From Rhexocercosporidium sp. MPI-PUGE-AT-0058 (lineage: Eukaryota > Ascomycota > Leotiomycetes > Helotiales), in assembly GCA_020746875.1 (NCBI GenBank), contig JAGTJL010000011.1, positions 186,001 to 250,000 on the forward strand: a stretch of 64,000 nucleotides of DNA. The letters are read 5' to 3'. Of the stretch, positions 21,529 through 31,275 are shown piece by piece. The notes beneath the pieces were generated by a model, which was given only the letters and a program-made list of their open reading frames with translations, made no database searches and was not told the DNA's origin. The position numbers and the translations under genes were made by a program. The first letter of the stretch is position 1. Each line of letters starts with the position of its first letter.

Positions 21529-22860
21529 CTAAGGAGCTGGTCGAAGCCCATACTTGTATGACTTGCCATCCGGGCAGTACTTTGTCAGATGGTCCGGCTT
21601 GCGACAAACCTGACAAACTCGAGGCTTGCGGTTCTGGAGGTACACTCGATGCAGTTCGGGGTGTAACTTCCAGCATGCATCGGCCATATGTCCATCCCGT
21701 CCACAGTAGCTGCAACTGTCCTCCTGCTCCTCCTCCGGGTGAGTCCAGCGACAGTACTCCTCAACATGACCGGGCTTATTGCATGTTGTACAGAATTTTG
21801 ACTTGCCTCGATCGACACCTTGTCCGCGGCTGGCCAGGTATGCATACTTACCTTCATCGTTCAAGCCACTCTCCTCCACTATGTCAACCTTGGGGCAATC
21901 TCGATCAACATGACCTTCCTGCTTGCAGGTGAAGCATATTGGGACGAAAGGCTTATTGAGTATCAAGGTACCAAGCGCCATAACCTCCTTCACCTCAACC
22001 TCCTCAATTGTCTTCTGAACACGACGCTCCTCTTCCTCTTCCTCCTTCACTGCCTGCCAGAACTTCTTGACGAACCATTCTAACATCTTTCCGTAGGTTT
22101 GAGACATTGGGAGTTTGGTGTACAGAAACTCGTCAGAATCACAGTCCCAGTCCGAGAGTTCAACACTGGTCATCTTGGCCTCAACAGCAAACTCGGACAT
22201 GTCCATCCGTAGCATCTTGTCGATCGTCGCCTCGAAGTTGATATTGTCCATGATTTCGCTGACCTTCGCTTTCTCAGCTTTGATGACTATCCAACTTGTC
22301 AGCGTAAATTGTCCAAATCGTACTGCACAGTACTCCACATACTAGCATCAAGATCGGCAATGTGCGAGGTGTCCCGACCCTCGTCGTCGTCAGAGTCATA
22401 CTCCCAGCTGCCGTATTGGTCGTCGGGTGGGAGCATGCCTCCTTGCTGGACAATGATGACCTTGGTTGCAACCTTGGTGCGCTCCATGTCCTTGATTGTG
22501 ATTTCTGACTCTTCGGCCTCGCTAGTCAGACTCTGAACACGGTCGTGGATTTGACTTCGGAAATTGCGGACTTCATCTAACAAGTTGCTGGTTTTCATCA
22601 TAGCTTCGGCCATAGCATTAGATGGTTGGCCTGAAGGCGACTAGAGATGTCAGCAGATGCCACGAGAAGACGGAGGAAGTACACACCTCGGATTTCAGGA
22701 GCTGAACTCTGTGGCTTTGCATGGCAGCAATTTTCTTCGTAAGAGCGCCGACCTGGGACCATCTTGGGAACAGTGTTTCGGACAGTCTCACGATCTTCTC
22801 CCTGAATGCAGTAGTGGTAGGGCCATTTATGCGTCCGCTGTTTTTGACTTGGGCTGACAT
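21529..22860 (-). CDS. Protein with four CCHC zinc knuckles
   Basis: Three exons on the minus strand (22860-22687, 22640-22343, 22286-21529) give 409 residues. Junctions are set by frame and by branch sites: LLKSE joins SPSGQPSNAMAEAMM, and IADLDA joins IKAEKAKVSEIM. The N-terminal 260 residues are predicted helical and charged, with acidic stretches. The C-terminal part has four knuckles of the C-x2-C-x4-H-x4-C type: CFTCKQEGHVDRDC, CTTCNKPGHVEEYC, CSYCGRDGHMADAC and CQVCRKPDHLTKYC. Such knuckles bind single-stranded RNA or DNA. Cellular zinc-knuckle proteins and retrotransposon Gag proteins share them, but no protease or polymerase follows, so a host gene is more likely. It is the first of four neighbouring minus-strand genes of unknown role. 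Confidence 0.8.
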
Positions 22861-23518
22861 GGTGCCTGTTGTTGGTACCGTAAACACACCGAAGAGTGGC
22901 CTGTACGAGCAAGGACCGTCAGCAGGAAGAGTAGACCGGGGAGATCAGAGGATAATGGGCACGCGTCTCGACGGCAGTGCAGAGGGATGGCGCTGGCGAT
23001 TGATGGGAGTGCCGGACCGTGACCGACGCAATGTCAACAACGAGTGTGACCGGTGTTGACAACAACAAACGCGGCGAGGTGAGATGACGGTGATGATTGT
23101 GATGGGATGGCAACTGACCTTTCCAATAATAAACGAAGGCTCCCAATGGAAGGCTCGTGGAACGGCGGTTATAGAACTCCACAAAGTTATGTTAAGGGGA
23201 AAAGAAGAAGAAGAAGAAGATCGTGAGGGAGGTGGAGGTGGAAATATATGGGTGGTGCGGGCGGTAGTCGTTCCTTCCTCGCTTATGAGGCGCTAGCGCG
23301 GTTGCGAAATAGCTACGCGTCAACCTGGTCCAAGGCTCTCCGATCAGGCAGGGAGGGTAGGAGTTCAGTCTCTCTGAGGTGAGTGAAAGGTTTGATGGCC
23401 AATTCGAGGTCCATGAAGGGAAACAGCAGCTTGCAGGATCTAGGCTCATCACGTGGAGGTACATATATGCCCGGTGGACGAATTTGTTTGTTTACTTTGC
23501 TGCTTCAACCTCATCCCC
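22861..23518. other. Intergenic with GAA microsatellite
   Basis: This is the promoter side of the zinc-knuckle gene and the 3' side of the next minus-strand gene. A (GAA)n run at about 23202-23220 is followed by purine-rich DNA on the plus strand. No gene is recognised. Confidence 0.45.
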
Positions 23519-24055
23519 TCACATACCCACAGGAACCCGATCAGACAGGAACTCATCCACGTCAAGTATCAGTCGAACGAGACCATCTGCTTCTGCGCGC
23601 GTGATAATGAAAGTCTTCGCCCTCTCTAGATCTATGCTCTTAACAAGAGATAGATCTTCCTCGACGTCCAGTGCCTTCGAGAGGAATTCTGCAAACTTTG
23701 GAAAATTGGCAACAGCTCCATGTACTGGCGTGACCTTTACAGTGTATCCGCGGCTTTTGCCCTTTGGTCCAACTCCTGCAGCTTCAATGTTCTGCTGATC
23801 TAACTCCTCGGCTTGCTTCCTAATGATAGCTTTGAGTCCCTCAATCTCTATGTCTCGGGCTCGGGTTTCACTCTCAAGCGTATCAATGATTCGATGGGCC
23901 TTCTTGAGTTCGAGGGGTAGATTTTTGAGATTTCCGGACAGTCCTCTCTGTGGTGTGGCCATAACGGCTTCATCGAATAGGCTTGCATCTTCAGATGTAT
24001 CGGCGGTTCCCTCAGTGGTAGGCCTTGAGACCCGTTGAGCATCCCCAGAGAGCAT
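23519..24055 (-). CDS. Hypothetical coiled-coil protein
   Basis: One frame of 178 residues. The first roughly 50 residues are Ser/Thr-rich. Residues about 50-85 form a coiled coil (LELKKAHRIIDTLESE, ARDIEIEGLKAIIRKQ). The C-terminal half reads GYTVKVTPVHGAV and then a mixed helix-strand pattern ending in a very short tail. I recognise no family. The architecture (Ser/Thr-rich start, short coiled coil with alternating Ile/Glu, then a strand with V-T-V spacing) resembles the next minus-strand gene at 24865-25611, suggesting distant paralogues. An upstream 5' exon is possible, because the region up to 24343 holds protein-like sequence in other frames, but no splice solution was convincing. The start is therefore provisional. 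Confidence 0.6.
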   Translation of the reverse strand: MLSGDAQRVSRPTTEGTADTSEDASLFDEAVMATPQRGLSGNLKNLPLELKKAHRIIDTLESETRARDIEIEGLKAIIRKQAEELDQQNIEAAGVGPKGKSRGYTVKVTPVHGAVANFPKFAEFLSKALDVEEDLSLVKSIDLERAKTFIITRAEADGLVRLILDVDEFLSDRVPVGM

Positions 24056-24864
24056 TTGTCTATATGTATTAGAAATGAGTGATGAGGGAGGGATGAAGGA
24101 GAGACTCGCTCGGTAGATATAACGGCTTGGGGAGACGGAGAATTGTTTTTCTGTACGGAGTCAAATCGAACGAGCAATTGCGGTACCAAAAACCTTAAGG
24201 CGGAAGCAAGAGGCTAGCATAGAGACTGGGCAGGAGTTGAAGATATTCGTCTCGCTGGTCGGTGGTGTGGTTAGTTGAGATGTTTCGAGGGGAGTCGATG
24301 ATGATTTCGGGTTGGAGGGTATTTGATTCGACGACAACATCAAGCAGCAACAAATCAAAGAGTATATATACCAATCACTAAGGCGACTAAGGATACCTAT
24401 GCGACAGAGCTAGTCTCGAGTGGGAAGATGCTAAGCGAGACGAGAATGCAGAATGCTTTCGTCAAACTTGAATATGAGAATTAATTGATTACCTTCTTAT
24501 TGAATATATCCATGTTACGAGTTGAATCCAGATCATTCATTACGACCACAATTCGGCATTAGCTCTTTTTCTAAGTGGTGAATGGCATGCCTAGTAGTCA
24601 TGATAGAGGCTCAGGCTCACTTTAGAACCACAAATAATTCATAGCAAAGTACCCCAGAAACGGTGTTTGTTTCCTTCGATTCCGTCATACTACACGAGTG
24701 AAGAACCCTGCTCAGCAAAGTCCAGTTCTCAAGTCCTAACGCATGTGCCGTACCCAACCCAGGAGTCACTCAAGAACAAAACTGCAATCCCACAACTACA
24801 ACGACAATATTGCGCTCTAGGCCTCCCAGTGACTCAACAATTGACCGCCGAATGAAGTTCAAGC
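24056..24864. other. Intergenic, possible missed 5' exon
   Basis: The minus strand between 24343 and 24161 has a Ser/Thr/Pro-rich open frame, and an overlapping frame reads DEYLQLLPSLYASLL, loosely like the N-terminal part of the 24865-25611 product (SQYFDFLPSLVRLP). This may be a leader exon of the 23519 gene or decayed duplicate material. The rest, 24360-24860, shows nothing. Confidence 0.35.
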
Positions 24865-25611
24865 TCAGTACCAGAATACAGCAAGACGTATCACCTCAGA
24901 AAAATCGCATTTGACACGTCGGGATGTTTTGCTCTTCTTCATAGAACTCTTGGGTTTCTTTTGGTCTTCCAGGTAGACGTTTAGCATATTTTTGCATTGA
25001 GGTGTAATTATCGACTCGTCAGACTGGACCACATTGACTGTGACATGCACTGTGAGAGCGAAAGGCTCTGCCCGAGATGGGTCCAGGAGTTCCAGCTTCT
25101 TGTATGCCTCCAACTCCATAGGCGTTTGTTCGACTTTCTCCTCCAACTCATCCAATCGAGACCTTTTCACAGCTATCTCGAGCATAAACTTGCGAATCGT
25201 TGCCTCTGACTCGGTTATAAGCTGATTGATTTCGTTGTCCTTTCGAGCGATGATTTCGAGAAACGTTTGGCTCATCTTGAGGGCTTTGGCGGCGGTGGAG
25301 TCTCCGGGACTGTTAACCCAGGCGGTTTCTTGGTATAAGCTGTAGATAAAAATGGGCGTCGCTATGGTGGTATTGGATGCTGTAAAGGCGTCATCGGGTT
25401 GAATCGACATCATTGTGTTTCTGTTAAGGGGGAGGTCGGCTTTGACTCGATCAGCAACTTGTTGAGTCGGAAGTCGAACGAGCGATGGAAGAAAATCAAA
25501 GTACTGTGATAGTATTCCAATACTTTTGAGATAGGATGCGGGTAGAAGTCGAGAGGCTTCTCTGGGTCTACGTTGAAAAGAGGCGGGGGTTCCATGCGTG
25601 GGGGCGATCAT
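24865..25611 (-). CDS. Hypothetical coiled-coil protein
   Basis: One frame of 248 residues. Residues about 105-165 form a charged coiled coil (TFLEIIARKDNEINQLI, EIAVKRSRLDELEEKVE). A strand-like segment FALTVHVTVNVV follows, then a Lys/Ser-rich basic stretch near residue 220 (KKPKSSMKKSKTSRR) that could be a nuclear localisation signal. No known domain is recognised. A second in-frame start (MMSIQPDDAF) lies about 65 residues in and may be the true one, since the preceding residues look less constrained. It shares layout with the product at 23519-24055. Same strand and close spacing suggest local duplication and divergence. Confidence 0.6.
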   Translation of the reverse strand: MIAPTHGTPASFQRRPREASRLLPASYLKSIGILSQYFDFLPSLVRLPTQQVADRVKADLPLNRNTMMSIQPDDAFTASNTTIATPIFIYSLYQETAWVNSPGDSTAAKALKMSQTFLEIIARKDNEINQLITESEATIRKFMLEIAVKRSRLDELEEKVEQTPMELEAYKKLELLDPSRAEPFALTVHVTVNVVQSDESIITPQCKNMLNVYLEDQKKPKSSMKKSKTSRRVKCDFSEVIRLAVFWY

Positions 25612-26285
25612 AGCAGAGATTCAGGAATATCGCGAATATCGCTGGAAGCACATATTCAATACAAATAGACGAGGCTGAAGATGTTAATCGAAGAACCAGA
25701 ACTAGTCTATAATGAGCTTAAAATAAACAAGTAACCCAAAAAGTAACAGAATAACGGGCAATTAACAATCCTTTTCCTTCACATAGTCGTCCTTGCAATC
25801 TATTTTACTGGCAAGTCTCTCCCCTAAGTGAAGATTTTTGGCTGTTACTTGATCAGATCTTCAAAGAAAACATGTTTAAGATTGCTTGAAAAGGTGTGCT
25901 GTGCACGTAACACTTCAAACCTCAGTGTGACGGAGTTTGGCACTCGCGCATGACTTGATGTTTGCTGCTAGACGAGGATGATGTTAAATCACAGTCACTT
26001 CGGTAGGGAGACCTATCCGACCGGCAAACTCAAGATCATTGCAAGGGAATCTCTGCAGAAAGGTAGATACATTGGACTACTGGTGCCACGATGTTTGCCC
26101 TATGTACCTCACCATACATCCCATCCATTCCATACGCATTTCCCCAATCGCGCCACTCCGATTCATCGCCATCAGTCCAATCCATCGCAATCATGCTTCA
26201 ATAATCACGGCAAAGCACCAAATACACCAATGCAAATGGCAAAGGCAATTCCGTAAAACACAACGGTCGCCCCAGAAAACGAGAT
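25612..26285. other. Intergenic, no gene seen
   Basis: AT-rich near 25680-25780, then mixed composition. This spacer holds the promoter of the 24865 gene and the 3' region of the 26286 gene. Plus-strand frames near 25978-26302 are His/Ile-rich and look non-coding. Confidence 0.4.
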
Positions 26286-28109
26286 CTAGAAAGTTCTCTT
26301 GAATCCATCCTCATATCTTCCACCTTGCATTTTCTGCATTTTCTGCATTTGTTGCCTTCGAAGGTTGTCTCTGAAAATGGCTAGGCTCACCTTTGCTTCC
26401 TCTTCGACCACCTTCTGCTTCTTCTGTGGGCGGTTTGGAGTTGATGAGTGTCGTTGACCCTGCATTCTTGCACCTTGGGGGCTTTGTTGGCTCGCTGATC
26501 GTTGTCGCCGATTTGGAGTGGAGGGGTTGTGCTGGTCTTGCATACTATGGAATAGCTGAGGGCTTTGCTGAGCGTGTATAGCTTGAAGGACGGACGCATC
26601 TTGCTGGCGGGGCGTGACGAAAGGGTCCTCCATGCCTTGGAGATTTCTCATCTTTTGACTGACGAAGCCTAGTTGGCCCTCGATTCCTTGTTGAAGCAAT
26701 ATGCCATGTTGACCACCGAAGCTCTGCGGACTGGCCATACCTTGTTGACTTCCCATGACTTGTTGTCCTCTGAGACCTTGCTGCTGCTCCTGCTCGTTTT
26801 GAGGCAAGCCTCGGAAGTAGTTCAAGTTCTGAGTAAAGACCTGGTCTAGATCGGGATACTGGCTGAACTCTGAAGTTTGACCGAAGGTCTGAACATTTGC
26901 ATCAAAGTCTTGATTCAGGTCGAAATTCTGAAGATCGCCTTGGGCGAAGTTCTGAGGTTGACCGTGACCATGTCCCTCGTTCTGATCGTAGCACATAATT
27001 TGATCGTGTCCTTGGTCGCGGCCGTATCCTTCGTTATGACCATAGCTCTGATGACCATCTCCTGGACTCTGATCGTAGCTCTGAGCCTGGTTATGGTCTT
27101 GATCATGACCGTGTTGTACCACGTGACCGTATCCTTCATGTTGACAATGTCCTTCATCTTGATCCTGCGCCAGAAACTGATTATAGCCTTCACCTTGATC
27201 GAAATCTATGTTCTGCGGGCTGCTGCGTCGGGCCTGTTCAAGTTGGTCCTGAGCCAAGTCCCGAGAAGTCTCCAAGCGCAAGATTCTCTCCGCTTGGTCC
27301 TTGATGAACTCCTCCAATGCCAAGATCCTATCATCTCTCTCCTTCAATTCCGCAGCTTGTTCCTCTGTAGGCTTCGGCAATGGACGAACAGTATCTCGCA
27401 TAGTATCTCTGACAGCAGCATCAACAGCCTCCTTGATAGCCTGGTTGTGCGAGTCTTGTATCTCAACCTGCGAGGCATGTAGTTGTCTGATATAAGCATC
27501 GCGATCGTCAATCTGATCGGCCAGCTCTTCGTTGAACTCTGCTAGGTTCTTGATGACTTTGACGCTGTTGATCATGGGGTTACCAGCCATGACACCTGCC
27601 AATCGAGTGTCGATGCTGGGCATGCAAACTGTATCGGCGACGATATTGAGGGTGTTTCGGACATGAGAGACGGGAGACAAGCGGTTGCTGCGAACTTTGT
27701 TTCTTGCAGCGGCTTTCCTGAGCTCGTTGGAGTAGGCAATGTAACCAGCGGTAGATCGTTCTGCTTCGGAGGCGCGGAGAGCTTGGTGGGAGATTGTTGG
27801 TGCCATGGGTGCTGGGGTGAGAGATCGAGTTTGGTTGTAGGTTGAGGGGATGTTTCGGGAGTAGTTGGGAGCTGCAGCCATGGCTTGATTACCGCCGAGT
27901 GGTGTAACAGGAGCTTTGTGGGAGTATGGACTCTTGTATTGAGGAGATGGTGGTTGATTTGGCCCGCTGGCTGGGCGATCAGGGGCAGTAAAGCTTTGCG
28001 GGAGCGCAGGAGTAGTAAGGCAGGAGTAATTCGGGGCGCGAGGAGGTTCGAGACTGGAATGAGGCATTGGCATGCCGTAGGGGGAAGCTTGGTTGCTTTG
28101 CGCGCTCAT
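26286..28109 (-). CDS. Q/H/D/N-rich low-complexity protein with coiled coil
   Basis: One frame of 607 residues. The first 140 residues are Pro/Ser/Ala/Tyr-rich and disordered. Residues about 190-300 are helical with coiled-coil character (LAEFNEELADQIDDRDAYI, ELKERDDRILALEEFIKDQ). From about 300 to 430 the chain is a degenerate repeat of Gln, His, Asp, Gly, Tyr and Asn (for example GYGHNEGYGRDQGHDQ), followed by a Gln/Gly-rich part with spaced QQG and a basic C-terminus (RPQKKQKVVEEEAK) that may direct it to the nucleus. Such tracts often drive condensate or prion-like assembly, which is an inference. No family is recognised. The start is the first Met of the frame; a spliced leader further upstream was examined but did not fit. 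Confidence 0.7.
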   Translation of the reverse strand: MSAQSNQASPYGMPMPHSSLEPPRAPNYSCLTTPALPQSFTAPDRPASGPNQPPSPQYKSPYSHKAPVTPLGGNQAMAAAPNYSRNIPSTYNQTRSLTPAPMAPTISHQALRASEAERSTAGYIAYSNELRKAAARNKVRSNRLSPVSHVRNTLNIVADTVCMPSIDTRLAGVMAGNPMINSVKVIKNLAEFNEELADQIDDRDAYIRQLHASQVEIQDSHNQAIKEAVDAAVRDTMRDTVRPLPKPTEEQAAELKERDDRILALEEFIKDQAERILRLETSRDLAQDQLEQARRSSPQNIDFDQGEGYNQFLAQDQDEGHCQHEGYGHVVQHGHDQDHNQAQSYDQSPGDGHQSYGHNEGYGRDQGHDQIMCYDQNEGHGHGQPQNFAQGDLQNFDLNQDFDANVQTFGQTSEFSQYPDLDQVFTQNLNYFRGLPQNEQEQQQGLRGQQVMGSQQGMASPQSFGGQHGILLQQGIEGQLGFVSQKMRNLQGMEDPFVTPRQQDASVLQAIHAQQSPQLFHSMQDQHNPSTPNRRQRSASQQSPQGARMQGQRHSSTPNRPQKKQKVVEEEAKVSLAIFRDNLRRQQMQKMQKMQGGRYEDGFKRTF

Positions 28110-29502
28110 CGCTATATTGCGGTGGTGGTGATGGTATGTAGTACTAGTGTTGTAATACGCGCTGAAAGTTCTTTGTGCAGCGAACGCGTTGTGGAAAGGG
28201 GAGGGAGGTGCTGGGCGCTTCAGCGAACGTTCTTGTGTCTGCTGGCTGCTGTCCTATGGTCAGCATGTTGTTTTTTGGGGACTGGAACATGCAAATCATA
28301 CCCGTTTGACATGATGTGATTATAGATAACTGACTCGAGGGGGGGGGGGAGGGGGATTGATATTCGACGCTGTGTTGAGAATAAATTTATGTGGGAGGAA
28401 GAAGCATCGAGACATGGAGGATATCCATACTTGGGGTTTGACCCACCATTTGAAGAACGAAGATTCACCTGAGCAGTTTCTGTCTCAAGTGCGAACCAAA
28501 TTGTGAAGAATTGAAATTCACTTCAGCCAAGTCACTTCACCAAGCAGCAACTTCAAAGACTCTGCCGTGAATGCAAACCTGCTTTCAATTGAACGCGGTT
28601 ACGGTAGCGTTCTAGAAATTCTCTTTTTGTGCAAGAGTGCCTATTCTATTGGAGAAAATCAAATACCTAGAATCGACTTTGAAATTCTCTGAAGTGGTGT
28701 CTCGTGGACCCTGCATTTAACCGAGCTATTGTTGACTTTGACATCTAAGCCAGCAAAAACGCACCTTTGGTCCTGTCAGAATTTGGGTTCAAAAATACAC
28801 AAGAGGAGAATGATGCAAACTTCACAGTCTTTATATTATATTATATATGTACTCTGCAGGATTTAGATGAGTGACATGAACTCCTGGCCATGGAAGCAGT
28901 CGGTTGCCAAGGAGAGCCTGAAGTCACAACACACTAGCTGGTGACAGCATCTCTCATGCATGTAAGTCCATATTGCTCATTACCACCTATTATTTTAGGA
29001 AGGTGGTATTGGACCCACTTGGAGAGGTAGGAGCTCACACAGTTGTATCCTCTAGAATACGTTTGGTTAAGCTATGCAGCATCAACCAAATTTGGGTTGC
29101 GGTACAACAGGAACCAACAAACACAAATTCACGCAGACACACAATCGCAATCAACTCACAAAACAAATGAAAAGCACACCGCTTTGAAGAAAACCTTCAT
29201 AAAAAGCCAACTTACCAAACGAGACTCCATTCGGGCGGATGCTCGGCATCAATTCGACTGCTAGCAAAAGTGGGGTTCCCTTACATCCCGCCAGCAAGCC
29301 GCGCCAAGTCTAGACTGCAGCGCCCCCCGGATTACTTGTAATAAATACCCCGCATGGCATGACATGACGGGAGACAACCCGCTGTGCCGCACACTTACTA
29401 ATACCCATCCATATTTTAACTTTACCATACTGTTGGAATCTTGATCAGTAATATCTCCACGTTGCAGACAAAAAGGAAGCCGAGATTTGAAGGGAAAATA
29501 CC
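28110..29502. promoter_or_regulatory. Divergent intergenic region with G-run
   Basis: It separates the starts of the 26286 gene (minus) and the 29503 gene (plus). It has a G-run of 11 then 5 G (28339-28355), an AT-only stretch at about 28829-28851 (ttatattatattatatat), and a GC-richer part near 29280-29400. No coding frame of interest. Confidence 0.45.
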
Positions 29503-31182
29503 ATGGAATTTGATCTCGAAGCTTTTACGGCTGATGTCGAAGCTGCGTTGAGGTATCAGTCGCCGATTTTGCAGATCGGGACGGCGAAGACGAGAGAGGG
29601 TGGCGATGATAATGATCACGAGGAAAGACGGCAGAAAGATAGAGGTCAAAAGGATGACAGAGATATATCTGGGAGATATAAACGACGACGATTGGATACG
29701 AGCGGAGAACGGGGGAGGAATAGTTCGGTTCTAAGTGGCAACGAGACTGGGCCGATTATAACTTTGGACTCCAAGACTCGGAATCAGTCAGTCGATATCG
29801 ATATAAGCAACGACGATTCTGATAGCGAAGAAGATGGAGTGTCGTTATTCCTTCATCCTGGTATGTCACAACACTCCCATTTCTCCACCCACAAGCACAC
29901 CAGCTCAAGACCAAACCAGATATGGACATGTCTACCGCCATATCCTCCACCTTTGCCCATCCTCCTCACCAACCCAAATTCCAGCTCTCCTCTCTAATCT
30001 CCTCCGAACCCCTCTCATCAGTCCCAAATTTCTACGCCTACATCGTCAAAGCCACCATCTCCACATCCAGCTACCAAGAGCAATTGATAACAGAAGACGA
30101 TTTCGGACTCGAAGCGAAATTCCCCTCCTACCTCGACCGAGAATCCAAACACGTCTCCATGCTCTCCTTCATCTGGTTCTGTAAGCTCAGCAAGATCATG
30201 GCTCGGATCGCGGTCGCGAAGGGGAGGCAGAAATTCGAGCGCGATTGGAATGGTGGAGAAGATGAGGAGGGGGTGGAAGAGGGACTAAGGAAGTTGGATG
30301 GGTTTGAAAGGGAGTTGAGGGGGTGGGTAGAGGGGTTCGAGGGCGTTGTGGAAGAGGTCCTAGGATTGAGTAAGAGTAGTGAGGTTGTGGGTGGAGGGGA
30401 TGGAGGGGTACCTGTTGCGGTTTCGACGTTGAGGATTATGGTACAGTAAGCCATGTCACCATTTCCTGTCTTGCCGCCCGCCTTGATCTTTGGTTGGAGG
30501 CTTAGAGAGTAAGTTGACTGATTGGAAAACATAGCTCTCTCCGCGCAAGTCTCTACCAGCCATACCTTCACCTCCCACCCGATCATCCCGCTTTAGTAGA
30601 AGCTGGCATCGACCCATTACAACGCATGAAAGACGGTGCGAGAGAAGTAGCCATCACATGCCGCGAAGTTATGGGCAGTAAGAAATGCGATGCGATTCCC
30701 ACTTGGCTGTACGTCCTCCCCAATTTCCCAATTCCTTCCCAGCTCCACAACTCCCCATATTCCTTCCCCATAATCTAAAGAGCAGCGCTAACTAATAACA
30801 CAGCGTATCATGGGTCACCCTCCCCGTAGCAGTCTACCACGTCAACCAACTAATCCGACAAAACTCCACCCCAGATCAAGTCCTCATGCCGTTCTTGGCC
30901 CAACTCGTCCGTAGGACATCGGGTGCTTTGATGCTGCTGCGGACCGTGAGGGCAGCAACGAGGGATCACATTGAAAGGATCACTGAGGCGGAGAATGCGG
31001 GGGATAATGCAACCTTAACGGATGGTGGTCAGAAGAGGGCAGATACGGTGAGATTGAAGTTCGTGTATGAAGGCTTTGACAGAGCAGGAGAGAATAGGAT
31101 TGCGGAGGCGAAGTTATTGGCTTGTGTTACGAAGGTTGTGGATGAGGCGCTGGAGTTGAATGGGAGTAGGCAGGAAGCGTGA
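29503..31182 (+). CDS. Fungal transcription-factor-like protein without a zinc cluster
   Basis: Exons 29503-29860, 29920-30445, 30535-30708 and 30804-31182 give 478 residues. The junctions are supported: HPD-MDMSTAISST, RIMVH-SLRASLYQPYLHL, and PTWL-VSWVTLPVAVYHVNQL, the last with a GCTAACTAATAAC branch site. The N-terminal 120 residues are charged and disordered with a basic patch (GRYKRRRLDTSG). The rest resembles the helical middle homology region of fungal regulators (MLSFIWFCKLSKIMARIAV, LRASLYQPYLHLPPDHPAL). No Zn2Cys6 cluster precedes it in the window, so DNA binding of its own is not evident. It may be a cofactor or a regulator that lost its zinc domain. The family assignment is by general pattern only. 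Confidence 0.65.
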
Positions 31183-31275
31183 GATCCATACATCAATCAT
31201 CCCGGTTTCCAGCTCAGTGCTATAGATTCCTGAAGCCTTAGCTACCCACATATTGATGAGCAGGAAGAACGCTTC

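Noticed and set aside
21529..22860. Retrotransposon Gag origin of the zinc-knuckle gene
   Set aside because: No protease, reverse transcriptase or terminal repeats nearby, and the gene has ordinary introns.
26877..27482. A 201-codon hydrophobic plus-strand frame
   Set aside because: It is the antisense shadow of the Q/H-rich gene; His/Gln codons read backwards give Leu, Val and Met.
28110..28312. A spliced leader for the 26286 gene starting at an ATG at 28312
   Set aside because: A good GTATGA donor and TAG acceptor exist, but the exon frame does not connect to the main frame.
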